Shown here: positions 52,232 through 60,089 of the stretch, one piece after another | Layout: each line of letters starts with the position of its first letter | How positions within the stretch are numbered: the first letter of the stretch is position 1 | From: Suilimivivens sp964393865 | GTDB taxonomy: Bacteria; Bacillota; Clostridia; Lachnospirales; Lachnospiraceae | Direction of reading: 5' to 3' | NCBI GenBank assembly: GCA_964393865.1 | Contig: CAYMUW010000001.1 | Coordinates: forward strand, 62,001 to 126,000 | DNA length: 64,000 nt | Notes under the pieces: model-generated | The model's input: only the letters and a program-made list of their open reading frames with translations | Database searches by the model: none | What the model was told of the DNA's origin: nothing | Translations under genes and position numbers: made by a program

Positions 52232-54520
52232 ATGATATCAGTATACGAGCGGGGTGCCTATCTTATTAACGGAACGGAAATTGTTCCGGAAAGTTCCCAG
52301 GCACTGAATGAAGTCAAAAGTAAAACAGGAAAAGAGATATCCATAGAGCAGGCCCGGAAAGAAACCATCGCCTATGGTATTTTAGAGGCTCACAATACCT
52401 CCGGCAATATGGAAAAGCTGAAGATTAAGTTTGATAAGCTTACATCACACGATATTACCTTTGTGGGAATTATTCAGACCGCAAGAGCGTCGGGACTTGA
52501 AAAATTTCCGGTTCCCTATGTGCTTACCAACTGTCACAATTCATTGTGTGCGGTAGGCGGAACCATCAACGAGGATGACCACATGTTTGGCCTTACCTGT
52601 GCGAAGAAGTACGGCGGCGTATATGTGCCTCCTCATCAGGCAGTTATTCACCAGTTTGCAAGGGAAATGCTTGCAGGGGGCGGAAAGATGATTCTTGGCT
52701 CGGATTCCCATACCAGATATGGTGCACTGGGCACGATGGCAATGGGTGAGGGAGGACCGGAGCTTGTTAAGCAGCTTTTAAATCAGACCTATGACATTAA
52801 TATGCCCGGTATTGTGGGCGTATATCTGACAGGAGAGCCTGTTAAGGGCGTAGGGCCTCAGGATGTGGCTCTTGCAATTATCGGTGAGGTATTTGCAAGC
52901 GGCGCAGTTAAGAATAAAGTAATGGAATTTGTAGGGCCGGGTGTGGCTTCCTTAAGTGCCGATTTCAGAATTGGCATTGATGTTATGACCACGGAGACCA
53001 CATGCTTATCCTCCATTTGGCAGACGGATGACAAGATTAGGGAATTTTATGATATTCATGGAAGAAGTGAGGATTACAAGGAGTTAAAGCCGGGTGAAGT
53101 GGCATATTATGACGGCTTTATCACCATTGATCTTAGCACCATTAAGCCTATGATTGCCATGCCCTTCCATCCCAGCAATACATATACGATTGAAGAGCTG
53201 AATGCCAATCTGATGGACATTTTAAATGATGTGGAGAAGAAAGCGGCAGTATCCTTAGACGGCGCCGTGGAGTTCTCTTTGAAGAATAAGGTAAAGAATG
53301 GGAAGCTGATGGTAGATCAGGGTATTATAGCAGGCTGCGCAGGCGGTGGCTTTGAAAATATCTGCGCGGCAGCGGATATTATGAAGGGCTCTTATATCGG
53401 CGCTGATGGATTTACCTTAAGTGTGTATCCGGCTTCCATGCCTGTTTATATGGAGCTGATTAAAAACGGCTGTGCCGCTGCTCTGCTTGAAACAGGTGCG
53501 GTTATGAAGACGGCATTCTGCGGTCCCTGCTTCGGAGCAGGTGATACGCCGGCAAACAATGCATTCAGTATCCGTCATTCCACCAGAAATTTCCCTAACA
53601 GAGAAGGTTCTAAGCTGCAAAACGGACAGATTGCATCCGTAGCGCTTATGGATGCCCGTTCCATTGCCGCAACGGCAGCCAATAAGGGCGTGCTCACGGC
53701 AGCAACGGAATTTGACGGACCGATTAATCAGTATCAGTATCACTTTGATTCAGCTATTTACGCCAACCGGGTATTTGATTCTCACGGCGTGGCAGATCCT
53801 TCCGTGGAAATTCAGTTTGGCCCCAATATCAAGGACTGGCCCGCTATGACAGAGCTGCCTGAGAATTTGATCTTGCGCGTGGTATCGGAAATCCATGATC
53901 CCGTAACCACCACGGATGAGCTGATACCTTCGGGAGAAACCTCATCCTATCGTTCCAATCCTCTGGGCCTTGCCGAGTTTACATTATCCAGAAAGGACCC
54001 CGCCTATGTAGGGCTTGCCAAGGACATTCAGGTGGCTCAGAAGGCTGTTATGGAAGGAAAATGTCCTCTGGAGGTTAAGCCGGAGCTTAAGCAGATTTTG
54101 GATGTAATTCATACAATTTATCCTGCTGTGGGTGAAGGAAACGTGGGTTTTGGCTCCACCATCTTTGCGGTAAAACCGGGAGACGGTTCTGCAAGAGAGC
54201 AGGCGGCTTCCTGTCAGAAGGTGCTTGGCGGATGGGCCAATATTGCCAATGAATATGCAACCAAGAGATACCGCTCTAATCTGATTAACTGGGGTATGCT
54301 TCCCTTTATCATTGAGGAGGGCGAGCTTCCCTTTAAGAATAAGGATTATCTGTTCTTCCCCGGCATCCGCAAGGCGGTTATGGATAAGGCGGAAGAAATC
54401 AAGGCCTATAAGGTAGGTGCAAACAATCTCACCGAGTTCACGGTAAAGCTTGGCGAGCTGACTGACGAGGAGCGTCAGATTATTTTGAAGGGCTGCCTGA
54501 TTAACTATAACAGGGTATAA
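52232..54520 (+). CDS. Aconitase-family hydratase, YbhJ-like
   Basis: The 762-residue protein has the aconitase layout, with all three [4Fe-4S] cysteines in the classical pattern: C369, C430 and C433 ('FCGPCFGAGDTP'), 'GSDSHTRYGALGTMAMGEGG' near residue 150, and a C-terminal swivel domain ('EYATKRYRSNLINWGMLPF'). It differs from citrate-cycle aconitase and leucine-pathway IPM dehydratase in its long N-terminal region and resembles E. coli YbhJ, whose substrate is unknown. AGGAGG precedes the ATG. No citrate or leucine genes are adjacent. Confidence 0.85.
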   Translation: MISVYERGAYLINGTEIVPESSQALNEVKSKTGKEISIEQARKETIAYGILEAHNTSGNMEKLKIKFDKLTSHDITFVGIIQTARASGLEKFPVPYVLTNCHNSLCAVGGTINEDDHMFGLTCAKKYGGVYVPPHQAVIHQFAREMLAGGGKMILGSDSHTRYGALGTMAMGEGGPELVKQLLNQTYDINMPGIVGVYLTGEPVKGVGPQDVALAIIGEVFASGAVKNKVMEFVGPGVASLSADFRIGIDVMTTETTCLSSIWQTDDKIREFYDIHGRSEDYKELKPGEVAYYDGFITIDLSTIKPMIAMPFHPSNTYTIEELNANLMDILNDVEKKAAVSLDGAVEFSLKNKVKNGKLMVDQGIIAGCAGGGFENICAAADIMKGSYIGADGFTLSVYPASMPVYMELIKNGCAAALLETGAVMKTAFCGPCFGAGDTPANNAFSIRHSTRNFPNREGSKLQNGQIASVALMDARSIAATAANKGVLTAATEFDGPINQYQYHFDSAIYANRVFDSHGVADPSVEIQFGPNIKDWPAMTELPENLILRVVSEIHDPVTTTDELIPSGETSSYRSNPLGLAEFTLSRKDPAYVGLAKDIQVAQKAVMEGKCPLEVKPELKQILDVIHTIYPAVGEGNVGFGSTIFAVKPGDGSAREQAASCQKVLGGWANIANEYATKRYRSNLINWGMLPFIIEEGELPFKNKDYLFFPGIRKAVMDKAEEIKAYKVGANNLTEFTVKLGELTDEERQIILKGCLINYNRV

Positions 54521-54553
54521 TCACGGACGCCGCAAATATATTTTGACCTGAAT

Positions 54554-55384
54554 TTATCCCAATCCTGACCGGTCAAGCAGGGCAGCGGTAAATACACCGG
54601 CTGCCAGACAGAAGACATTGATCAGGCATGACCTTGTGGAAAGCAAAAAGCTTTTAAAGGGAATAATCATAAAGGTGGCGGCAGTGACAATGCCGAATAT
54701 TGCGTGAAAAGCAAGGCTGTAGTACTTCGTAAGCAGGGAGTCTACAGCCTTTGCCATGCATACAATGGTAAGCACGCAGCCAAGTCCGGCGGGGAGAAGG
54801 ACGACTGGGTCAAGGTGTGCAATCCCATCCACAAAAGGAGCATACAGGCCCAGGGGCATCAGTAATGTAGAAAAGCTCATGCCGGGGGCGATAATGCTTA
54901 AGGCAAAACAGAAACCGCAGAATAAGAACCATAAAAAGCCGGGTGAGATGGCGACCGAGGCAGCTCCAAGGAAAAGCAGCAGAGAGAAAACAGCCAGCAT
55001 GGCAAGGACCATGGAAATAAGGGAGGCCTTGTTTCTTCCCTGAGAGCCTGCGTCCTTCCACAGGGAGGGAAGCATTCCGGCAATCAGTCCCACAAAGAGG
55101 CAGACGGAGGGTGCAGGGTACTTTTCCAGAAAATAGGAAAGCAGTCCCGCAACACCCATAAATCCCGCTGCAGCTCCCACAAAGTAAGGAAGAAGCCTGG
55201 GAAGATGAGTTTTGTATCTGCCCACAGGATCGGCTAAAAGCTCCATGACAGGCTTATAAACGCCGAATACCACACTTAACACACCGCCGGAAATGCCCGG
55301 AAGGACGGAGCCGAGACCAATCAGCGCTCCCTGCAGAAGCTTTAAGAAAACCTGGGGCAGTAAGCCTTTTTTCTTTTTTACCAT
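54554..55384 (-). CDS. DUF368 membrane protein (undecaprenyl-phosphate translocase family)
   Basis: The 276-residue protein has eight or so membrane helices and two inverted repeats of a glycine/proline motif: 'GALIGLGSVLPGISGGVLS' at the N-terminus and 'LSIIAPGMSFSTLLMPLGLY' in the middle, the DUF368 hallmarks. DUF368 proteins (PopT) have recently been shown to flip undecaprenyl phosphate back to the cytoplasmic side, recycling the wall-lipid carrier. Convergent with the aconitase-like gene, with no clear terminator between. Confidence 0.88.
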   Translation of the reverse strand: MVKKKKGLLPQVFLKLLQGALIGLGSVLPGISGGVLSVVFGVYKPVMELLADPVGRYKTHLPRLLPYFVGAAAGFMGVAGLLSYFLEKYPAPSVCLFVGLIAGMLPSLWKDAGSQGRNKASLISMVLAMLAVFSLLLFLGAASVAISPGFLWFLFCGFCFALSIIAPGMSFSTLLMPLGLYAPFVDGIAHLDPVVLLPAGLGCVLTIVCMAKAVDSLLTKYYSLAFHAIFGIVTAATFMIIPFKSFLLSTRSCLINVFCLAAGVFTAALLDRSGLG

Positions 55385-55639
55385 ATTCGTATAACCTCAT
55401 TTCCATGTAAATACATTGTTTGTTTTGTTCTAATAATGATTATGCACAGGACTAAATTTTTTTGCGGATTCGTCGATAAATATAGTGCAGGTACCTATGG
55501 CCAGGGCATTCTGCAGAATATAGTTTTAGTCGCCACGGATGGTATACGGAAGGAAAGGGACAGCCTTCTTGTATATCATTTTTGTTTTTTTCAATCAGGG
55601 AGGGGAGAATAAAGACAAGGGACTGTAGAAGGAGGATGA

Positions 55640-56794
55640 ATGCGAATAGATTCCAGCAGCATAGGAATGGAATCCGCCAGAGCTTATTCTTCTGTTTCGG
55701 GAAGAATAACCAAATTTACAATAACAAACGGAAGGCAGAGCCTTGAGGACGGAACCGGAGCTCTGTTTGGAAATCTGCTTGGCGCCGACGTAGAGGATGA
55801 GAATACGCAGGCCAGGGAAAAGGAAAATCCTGATGAGGATTTGAGAAGCCGCTTAGAGGAGATGCAAAACAAGATTCGTACCTTTAATACGGGAAGCATC
55901 AGAACGATAGATGTGCAGGAAGCCCAAAAGCAGCTTCAGGATATCCGTCAGCAGTGCATTATTTTTCTGATGAATATTCTTTTTCCGGGCAGAAGAGGTA
56001 ACAGTACATGGGAGCAGGCACAGTCGGAGGGAAATCAGATTACCCGAACATCCACTGCTGACGGCATTATTTCTTCTGTCGGGGTAAATGTCAAAACCTT
56101 TCAGTACTCCAGGCAGTATTACCATGAGGAAACGGAAAACACCGGCTTTACCACGCAGGGAACCGTCAAATGTGCTGACGGACGGGAGATTAATTTCAAT
56201 TTAAATCTGGAGATGAGCCGCAGCTTTCAAGAGTACTATGAAGAAACGTTAAGCATGAAGCAGGTATCCATGTGTGATCCATTGGTTATCAATCTGGATG
56301 GAAACATCGCCCAGCTTTCGGATCAGACGTTTTTGTTTGATCTTGACGGAGACGGCCAGATGGATGAGATCAACCAGCTTTCTGCCGGAAGCGGTTTTCT
56401 GGCGCTGGATAAGAACGGAGACGGTGAAATTAATGACGGCACCGAGCTGTTCGGAACCAGTTCGGGAAATGGTTTTTCGGACCTTGCCGCTTATGACGAG
56501 GATCACAACGGCTTTATCGACGAGGGTGATGCAATATGGGATAAGCTGAAGATATGGGTCATGGACGAAAACGGAAACAAGCAGCTTTACTCTCTGGCAG
56601 AAAAGGGTGTGGGAGCGATCTGTCTTCAAAATGCTTCCACAGACTTTACACTTACCGGAGGAAACAATCAGACCAATGGTATGATAAGAAATACCGGAAT
56701 TTTCCTTTATGAAAACGGAAATGTAGGAACCGTGCAGCATGTGGATCTGGCATTGCACGGAAAGGAGGATACCGGATTAAACATGGTGGTATAA
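55640..56794 (+). CDS. Calcium-loop (EF-hand-like) repeat protein, unknown
   Basis: The 384-residue protein has three DxDxDG-type loops: DLDGDGQMDE from residue 234, DKNGDGEINDGTE from 257 (followed by 'LFG', the usual sequel) and DEDHNGFIDEGD from 286, all likely to bind Ca2+. The N-terminal half is a coiled-coil-like region (about 60-115) and a beta-rich segment. No signal peptide or sortase motif is seen, so how it reaches the surface, if it does, is unclear. AGGAGG precedes the start. spoIID follows 47 bases downstream on the same strand. Confidence 0.7.
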   Translation: MRIDSSSIGMESARAYSSVSGRITKFTITNGRQSLEDGTGALFGNLLGADVEDENTQAREKENPDEDLRSRLEEMQNKIRTFNTGSIRTIDVQEAQKQLQDIRQQCIIFLMNILFPGRRGNSTWEQAQSEGNQITRTSTADGIISSVGVNVKTFQYSRQYYHEETENTGFTTQGTVKCADGREINFNLNLEMSRSFQEYYEETLSMKQVSMCDPLVINLDGNIAQLSDQTFLFDLDGDGQMDEINQLSAGSGFLALDKNGDGEINDGTELFGTSSGNGFSDLAAYDEDHNGFIDEGDAIWDKLKIWVMDENGNKQLYSLAEKGVGAICLQNASTDFTLTGGNNQTNGMIRNTGIFLYENGNVGTVQHVDLALHGKEDTGLNMVV

Positions 56795-56796
56795 AG

Positions 56797-56825
56797 GTAT
56801 TACCGGAGGCGCCTTTACATAGAAT
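56797..56825 (+). promoter_or_regulatory. Candidate sigma-E promoter of spoIID
   Basis: GTATT at 56797-56801 and CATAGAAT at 56818-56825 with a 16-base gap resemble the mother-cell sigma-E consensus (ATA ... CATACAMT). spoIID is sigma-E controlled in Bacillus. Confidence 0.35.
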
Positions 56826-56841
56826 ATGACAGAGGTGTCTT

Positions 56842-57846
56842 ATGAAAAAACTTAGAGTCTTTCAAACTGTCAAAAGAAGGAGAATCGTACCCGGATTTTC
56901 ATTGAAAAATCTTGGTACGGTTCTTTTGTTTTTATTTTTTGTTCCCTATCTGCTGGCTTTTCTGTTCGGCAATGTGCAGAGCACAGACAGGGATACGGAA
57001 ACGGCCAGCATAGAGAGCCGCCTGCAAAGCGGTCATGAGTATGTATATAATTTAACCTCTTTCGGGAAGGAACGCATTCCCCTTGAGACCTATGTGGCGG
57101 ATAAGCTGGCGAGGTGCATGGATACGGGCTATGAAACGGAAGCGCTGAAGGCTCAGGCGGTAGTAATCCGGTCAGGCCTTCTGGCCAAACAGGAAATGTC
57201 GGGCGAAGGCGGGGATATTGTGATGGAGGATGCGGAATACGGAAGCGGGACGCTTACCGGAAATGTTATGCAGGCGGTGGCGGAGACAGCAGGCGTATAT
57301 CTCTCCTATGAGGGAAAGCCTGTAAACGCACCTTATTTTGCGGTCAGCAATGGGGCTACAAGAGACGGGGAAGAACTGGGACTTTCGGAGTATCCGTATT
57401 TGAAAAGGGTGTTGTGCGACAGAGATTTTCTTTCTCCCGATTATTCGGAAACGGTAAGCTTTCACGAGAAGGAATTTGAAAAAATATGGCAGCAGTGCAC
57501 CGGATATCCGGTCACGGAGGAGGAGATCACACAAAATGAAAAGGTACGGGTGGAAAAAGAGGAACCGGATATAACACTTTATCGGGACAGCGCAGGGTAT
57601 GTGCTGTGCGCTGAAAGGGATGGAAAGTTTGTATCGGGGGAACAGATGCGTACGAATTTTTATCTGCCGTCGGCAAGCTTTCATCTGGAAAAGGAGAACA
57701 GTGAGATCTGCTTTGTTGTAAGGGGAATGGGGCACGGAATTGGAATGAGCCAGTTTGCAGCCAATGAAATGGCAAAGGAAGGAGAGGATTATGTCACAAT
57801 ATTAAATTATTTTTTTCAGGATACAACAATTTCAAAATTTGAATAA
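56842..57846 (+). CDS. spoIID: SpoIID-type sporulation protein with a substituted catalytic site
   Basis: The 334-residue protein has one N-terminal membrane anchor (about 21-43) and a SpoIID domain: 'IPLETYVADKLARCMDTGYETEALKAQAVVIRS' region (79-110) and terminal 'GMGHGIGMSQFAANEMAKEG'. SpoIID normally cleaves glycan strands during forespore engulfment with a glutamate in the 'V..xEM' segment; here that segment reads 'KLARCM', so the position carries C92. Other expected features (GHGxGMSQ) are intact. It overlaps no gene and precedes the SpoIIQ-like gene, as in other spore formers. Confidence 0.82.
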   Translation: MKKLRVFQTVKRRRIVPGFSLKNLGTVLLFLFFVPYLLAFLFGNVQSTDRDTETASIESRLQSGHEYVYNLTSFGKERIPLETYVADKLARCMDTGYETEALKAQAVVIRSGLLAKQEMSGEGGDIVMEDAEYGSGTLTGNVMQAVAETAGVYLSYEGKPVNAPYFAVSNGATRDGEELGLSEYPYLKRVLCDRDFLSPDYSETVSFHEKEFEKIWQQCTGYPVTEEEITQNEKVRVEKEEPDITLYRDSAGYVLCAERDGKFVSGEQMRTNFYLPSASFHLEKENSEICFVVRGMGHGIGMSQFAANEMAKEGEDYVTILNYFFQDTTISKFE

Positions 57847-57922
57847 AGAAGGAAAAAGGGGCAAAACTAACCATAAGATTTATCACACACTTGCAGGAGA
57901 AGAAAGGAGCAAGGATATAAAG

Positions 57923-58825
57923 ATGAGAAGAAGAGGTAGAAGAAGTTTTTCAAAAGAACGTTTTCTTATGGTTGCCTCATCCGTACTGGTTTTGGGGTCG
58001 TTGACGGTTACGGGATTGTGGCTGGGGAAAGATAATAATCAGCAGGATGAAGGTTATGTGGTGGACTTAAGCACCATTGAAAATAATACAGCCACAGGTT
58101 TTGCCCAGGACGGCGATACGCAGCTTGCGGAGAATATTTCAAAAGAGGCCTCCCTAGCGGATGACCTTGACTATGATCCCAGTTTTCAGGAAACAAATTC
58201 ACAAAAGGTAGAAAATCCGGATCAATCCGGAAGTGAAAGCATGTCGGAGGGAGCCGAAGAAAACATGAGCCAGCAGGACGAAGGCAGTGAGAAGGAAGAG
58301 GGCAGCACCGATCAGGCATCCGGGGCAGCAGGACAGAATGAGGCAGAGGACGAGGAAAGTACACAGAAGGATACTCCGGCTCTTTCCACGGCAATGCAGC
58401 CGGCCTTAACCTTTAGCGATTCAGATACACTGGTATGGCCTATTGTGGGAAATATTTTGATTAACTACAGTATGGATAAAACAGTATATTTTCCTACTTT
58501 GCAGCAGTATAAATACAATCCGGCCATTATCATTCAGGCTAACGAAGGCGATCTGATTACGGCAGCCTCTGCAGGAAAGGTAATCAGTGTTTTCAGTGAT
58601 CCCCAGATCGGAAACGCTGTCACCATGGAGCTGGGAGGCGGTTATGAGGTTACCTATGGACAGCTTGCCAATATTCTGGTTTCGGAAGGAAGCTACGTGG
58701 CAGCCGGTGACATTATTGCGGAGGTAGCAGCTCCCACCAGATATTACAGCGTGGAGGGCACCAATGTATATTTTAAGCTGACCAAGGACGGTGAACCGGT
58801 CAATCCGATGACGAAACTGAATTAG
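57923..58825 (+). CDS. SpoIIQ-like protein with a degenerate LytM (M23) domain
   Basis: The 300-residue protein has a basic N-terminus, one membrane helix (about 15-38), a long acidic, low-complexity linker (about 45-175, rich in E, Q, S, D) and a C-terminal LytM fold (about 190-300: 'WPIVGNILINYSMDKTVYFPTLQQYKYNPAIII', 'AASAGKVISV', 'GGYEVTYGQLANI'). Every residue of the metal site appears replaced (no H near 'YNPAI', no HxH in 'TYGQLA'), so it is likely structural, like SpoIIQ, bridging the two membranes during engulfment. The start at 57923 is chosen for AAGGA about 7 bases upstream; an in-frame TTG at 57839 overlaps spoIID. Confidence 0.75.
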   Translation: MRRRGRRSFSKERFLMVASSVLVLGSLTVTGLWLGKDNNQQDEGYVVDLSTIENNTATGFAQDGDTQLAENISKEASLADDLDYDPSFQETNSQKVENPDQSGSESMSEGAEENMSQQDEGSEKEEGSTDQASGAAGQNEAEDEESTQKDTPALSTAMQPALTFSDSDTLVWPIVGNILINYSMDKTVYFPTLQQYKYNPAIIIQANEGDLITAASAGKVISVFSDPQIGNAVTMELGGGYEVTYGQLANILVSEGSYVAAGDIIAEVAAPTRYYSVEGTNVYFKLTKDGEPVNPMTKLN

Positions 58826-58845
58826 AGACGGAGAGAATAACAGGA

Positions 58846-60048
58846 ATGATTTATATTATTGGCGGTAAAATCATAACAATGACTGGTGAAATATGGGAAA
58901 AGGGTTATCTTTGCATTGAAAAGGGAAAGATAGCGGCATTGGGGCCTATGGAAAATGGAGCCCCTTTTCCTTTGCCTGAGGGAGATCAGGTGCAGGTTAT
59001 CAATGCGCTGGGGCATTTGGTTCTTCCCGGGTTTGTGGAAGCCCATTGCCATATGGGAATCACCGAGGAGAAAAAAGGCATGGAGGGCGATGACTGCAAT
59101 GAGACCACTGACCCCGTTACGCCCCAGCTTCGGGCACTGGACGCAATCAATCCCATGGATGCGGCTTTTGACGATGCCGTAAGGGCAGGAATCACCTCCG
59201 CAATGATTGGGCCGGGAAGCGCCAATGTGGTGGGAGGAACCTTTTCCTTTTTGAAGACCCACGGGAGAACCATTGACGATATGGTGGTCTTATCTCCAGC
59301 AGCAATGAAGGTTGCCTTTGGGGAAAATCCCAAGGTGAATTATTCCGGGCAGGGAAAATCACCGGCAACGAGAATGGCAATTGCAGCTATGCTGCGGGAA
59401 GAGCTTTTTAAGGCCCGGCAGTATTATGATAAGAAATGCGGGGGACTGAAAAAGGCGGATGAGAATTTTCACTATGAAGCATGGGTCCCGGTGTTTGAAA
59501 AGAATATTCCTTTAAAGGCACATGTGCACCGGGCGGATGATATTCAGACCGCCATACGGATTGCCAAAGAATATGGACTTTCCATGACGCTGGATCATTG
59601 CAGTGAAGGGCATTTGATTGCGGAAAAGGTGAAGGAGTCTGGTTTTCCCGCAATTGTGGGGCCTGATCTTGCCAGCAGAAATAAAATTGAGGTTCAGAAT
59701 ATGGCCTTTAAGACAGTAGGAATTTTAAATCAGGCGGGTGTAAAGACCGCTATTACCACAGATCATCCGGTGTCCCTGATTCAGTCGCTTCCCATCTGTG
59801 CAGGTCTGGCAGCCAAATCCGGCATGGAAGAGATGGAGGCGCTTAAGTCTATTACCATCTATCCTGCGCAAATCTGCGGTGTGGATAAGCGTGTAGGCTC
59901 TCTGAAGGCAGGGAAGGATGCCGATATTGTAATCTTTGATGATTTTCCGCTTAAAGTGGGCGCTAAAGCAATGTGCACTTTTATAGATGGGGAAATTGTC
60001 TATGCGGATGAAAGCTTTCCTTTACCTGCCTGTGAAAAAAATGTATAA
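58846..60048 (+). CDS. Amidohydrolase family protein (imidazolonepropionase-like)
   Basis: The 400-residue metal-dependent hydrolase has 'LPGFVEAHCHMG' with H67 and H69, a later 'HVHRADD', 'LDHCSEGHL', and the aspartate in 'TTDHPVS', completing the amidohydrolase metal ligands, plus the terminal beta 'GSLKAGKDADIVIFDDFPL'. The substrate is unknown. It lies 20 bases after the SpoIIQ-like gene and is probably co-transcribed. Confidence 0.85.
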   Translation: MIYIIGGKIITMTGEIWEKGYLCIEKGKIAALGPMENGAPFPLPEGDQVQVINALGHLVLPGFVEAHCHMGITEEKKGMEGDDCNETTDPVTPQLRALDAINPMDAAFDDAVRAGITSAMIGPGSANVVGGTFSFLKTHGRTIDDMVVLSPAAMKVAFGENPKVNYSGQGKSPATRMAIAAMLREELFKARQYYDKKCGGLKKADENFHYEAWVPVFEKNIPLKAHVHRADDIQTAIRIAKEYGLSMTLDHCSEGHLIAEKVKESGFPAIVGPDLASRNKIEVQNMAFKTVGILNQAGVKTAITTDHPVSLIQSLPICAGLAAKSGMEEMEALKSITIYPAQICGVDKRVGSLKAGKDADIVIFDDFPLKVGAKAMCTFIDGEIVYADESFPLPACEKNV

Positions 60049-60089
60049 TAACAGAGGTAAACAAGGAAAGGTTTAATTCAGGGAAAGCT

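Noticed and set aside
55508..55519. ATTCTGCAGAAT palindrome before the calcium-loop gene
   Set aside because: A 12-base palindrome is expected by chance in a window this size and it has no promoter partner. The 255-base gap around it shows nothing else recognisable.
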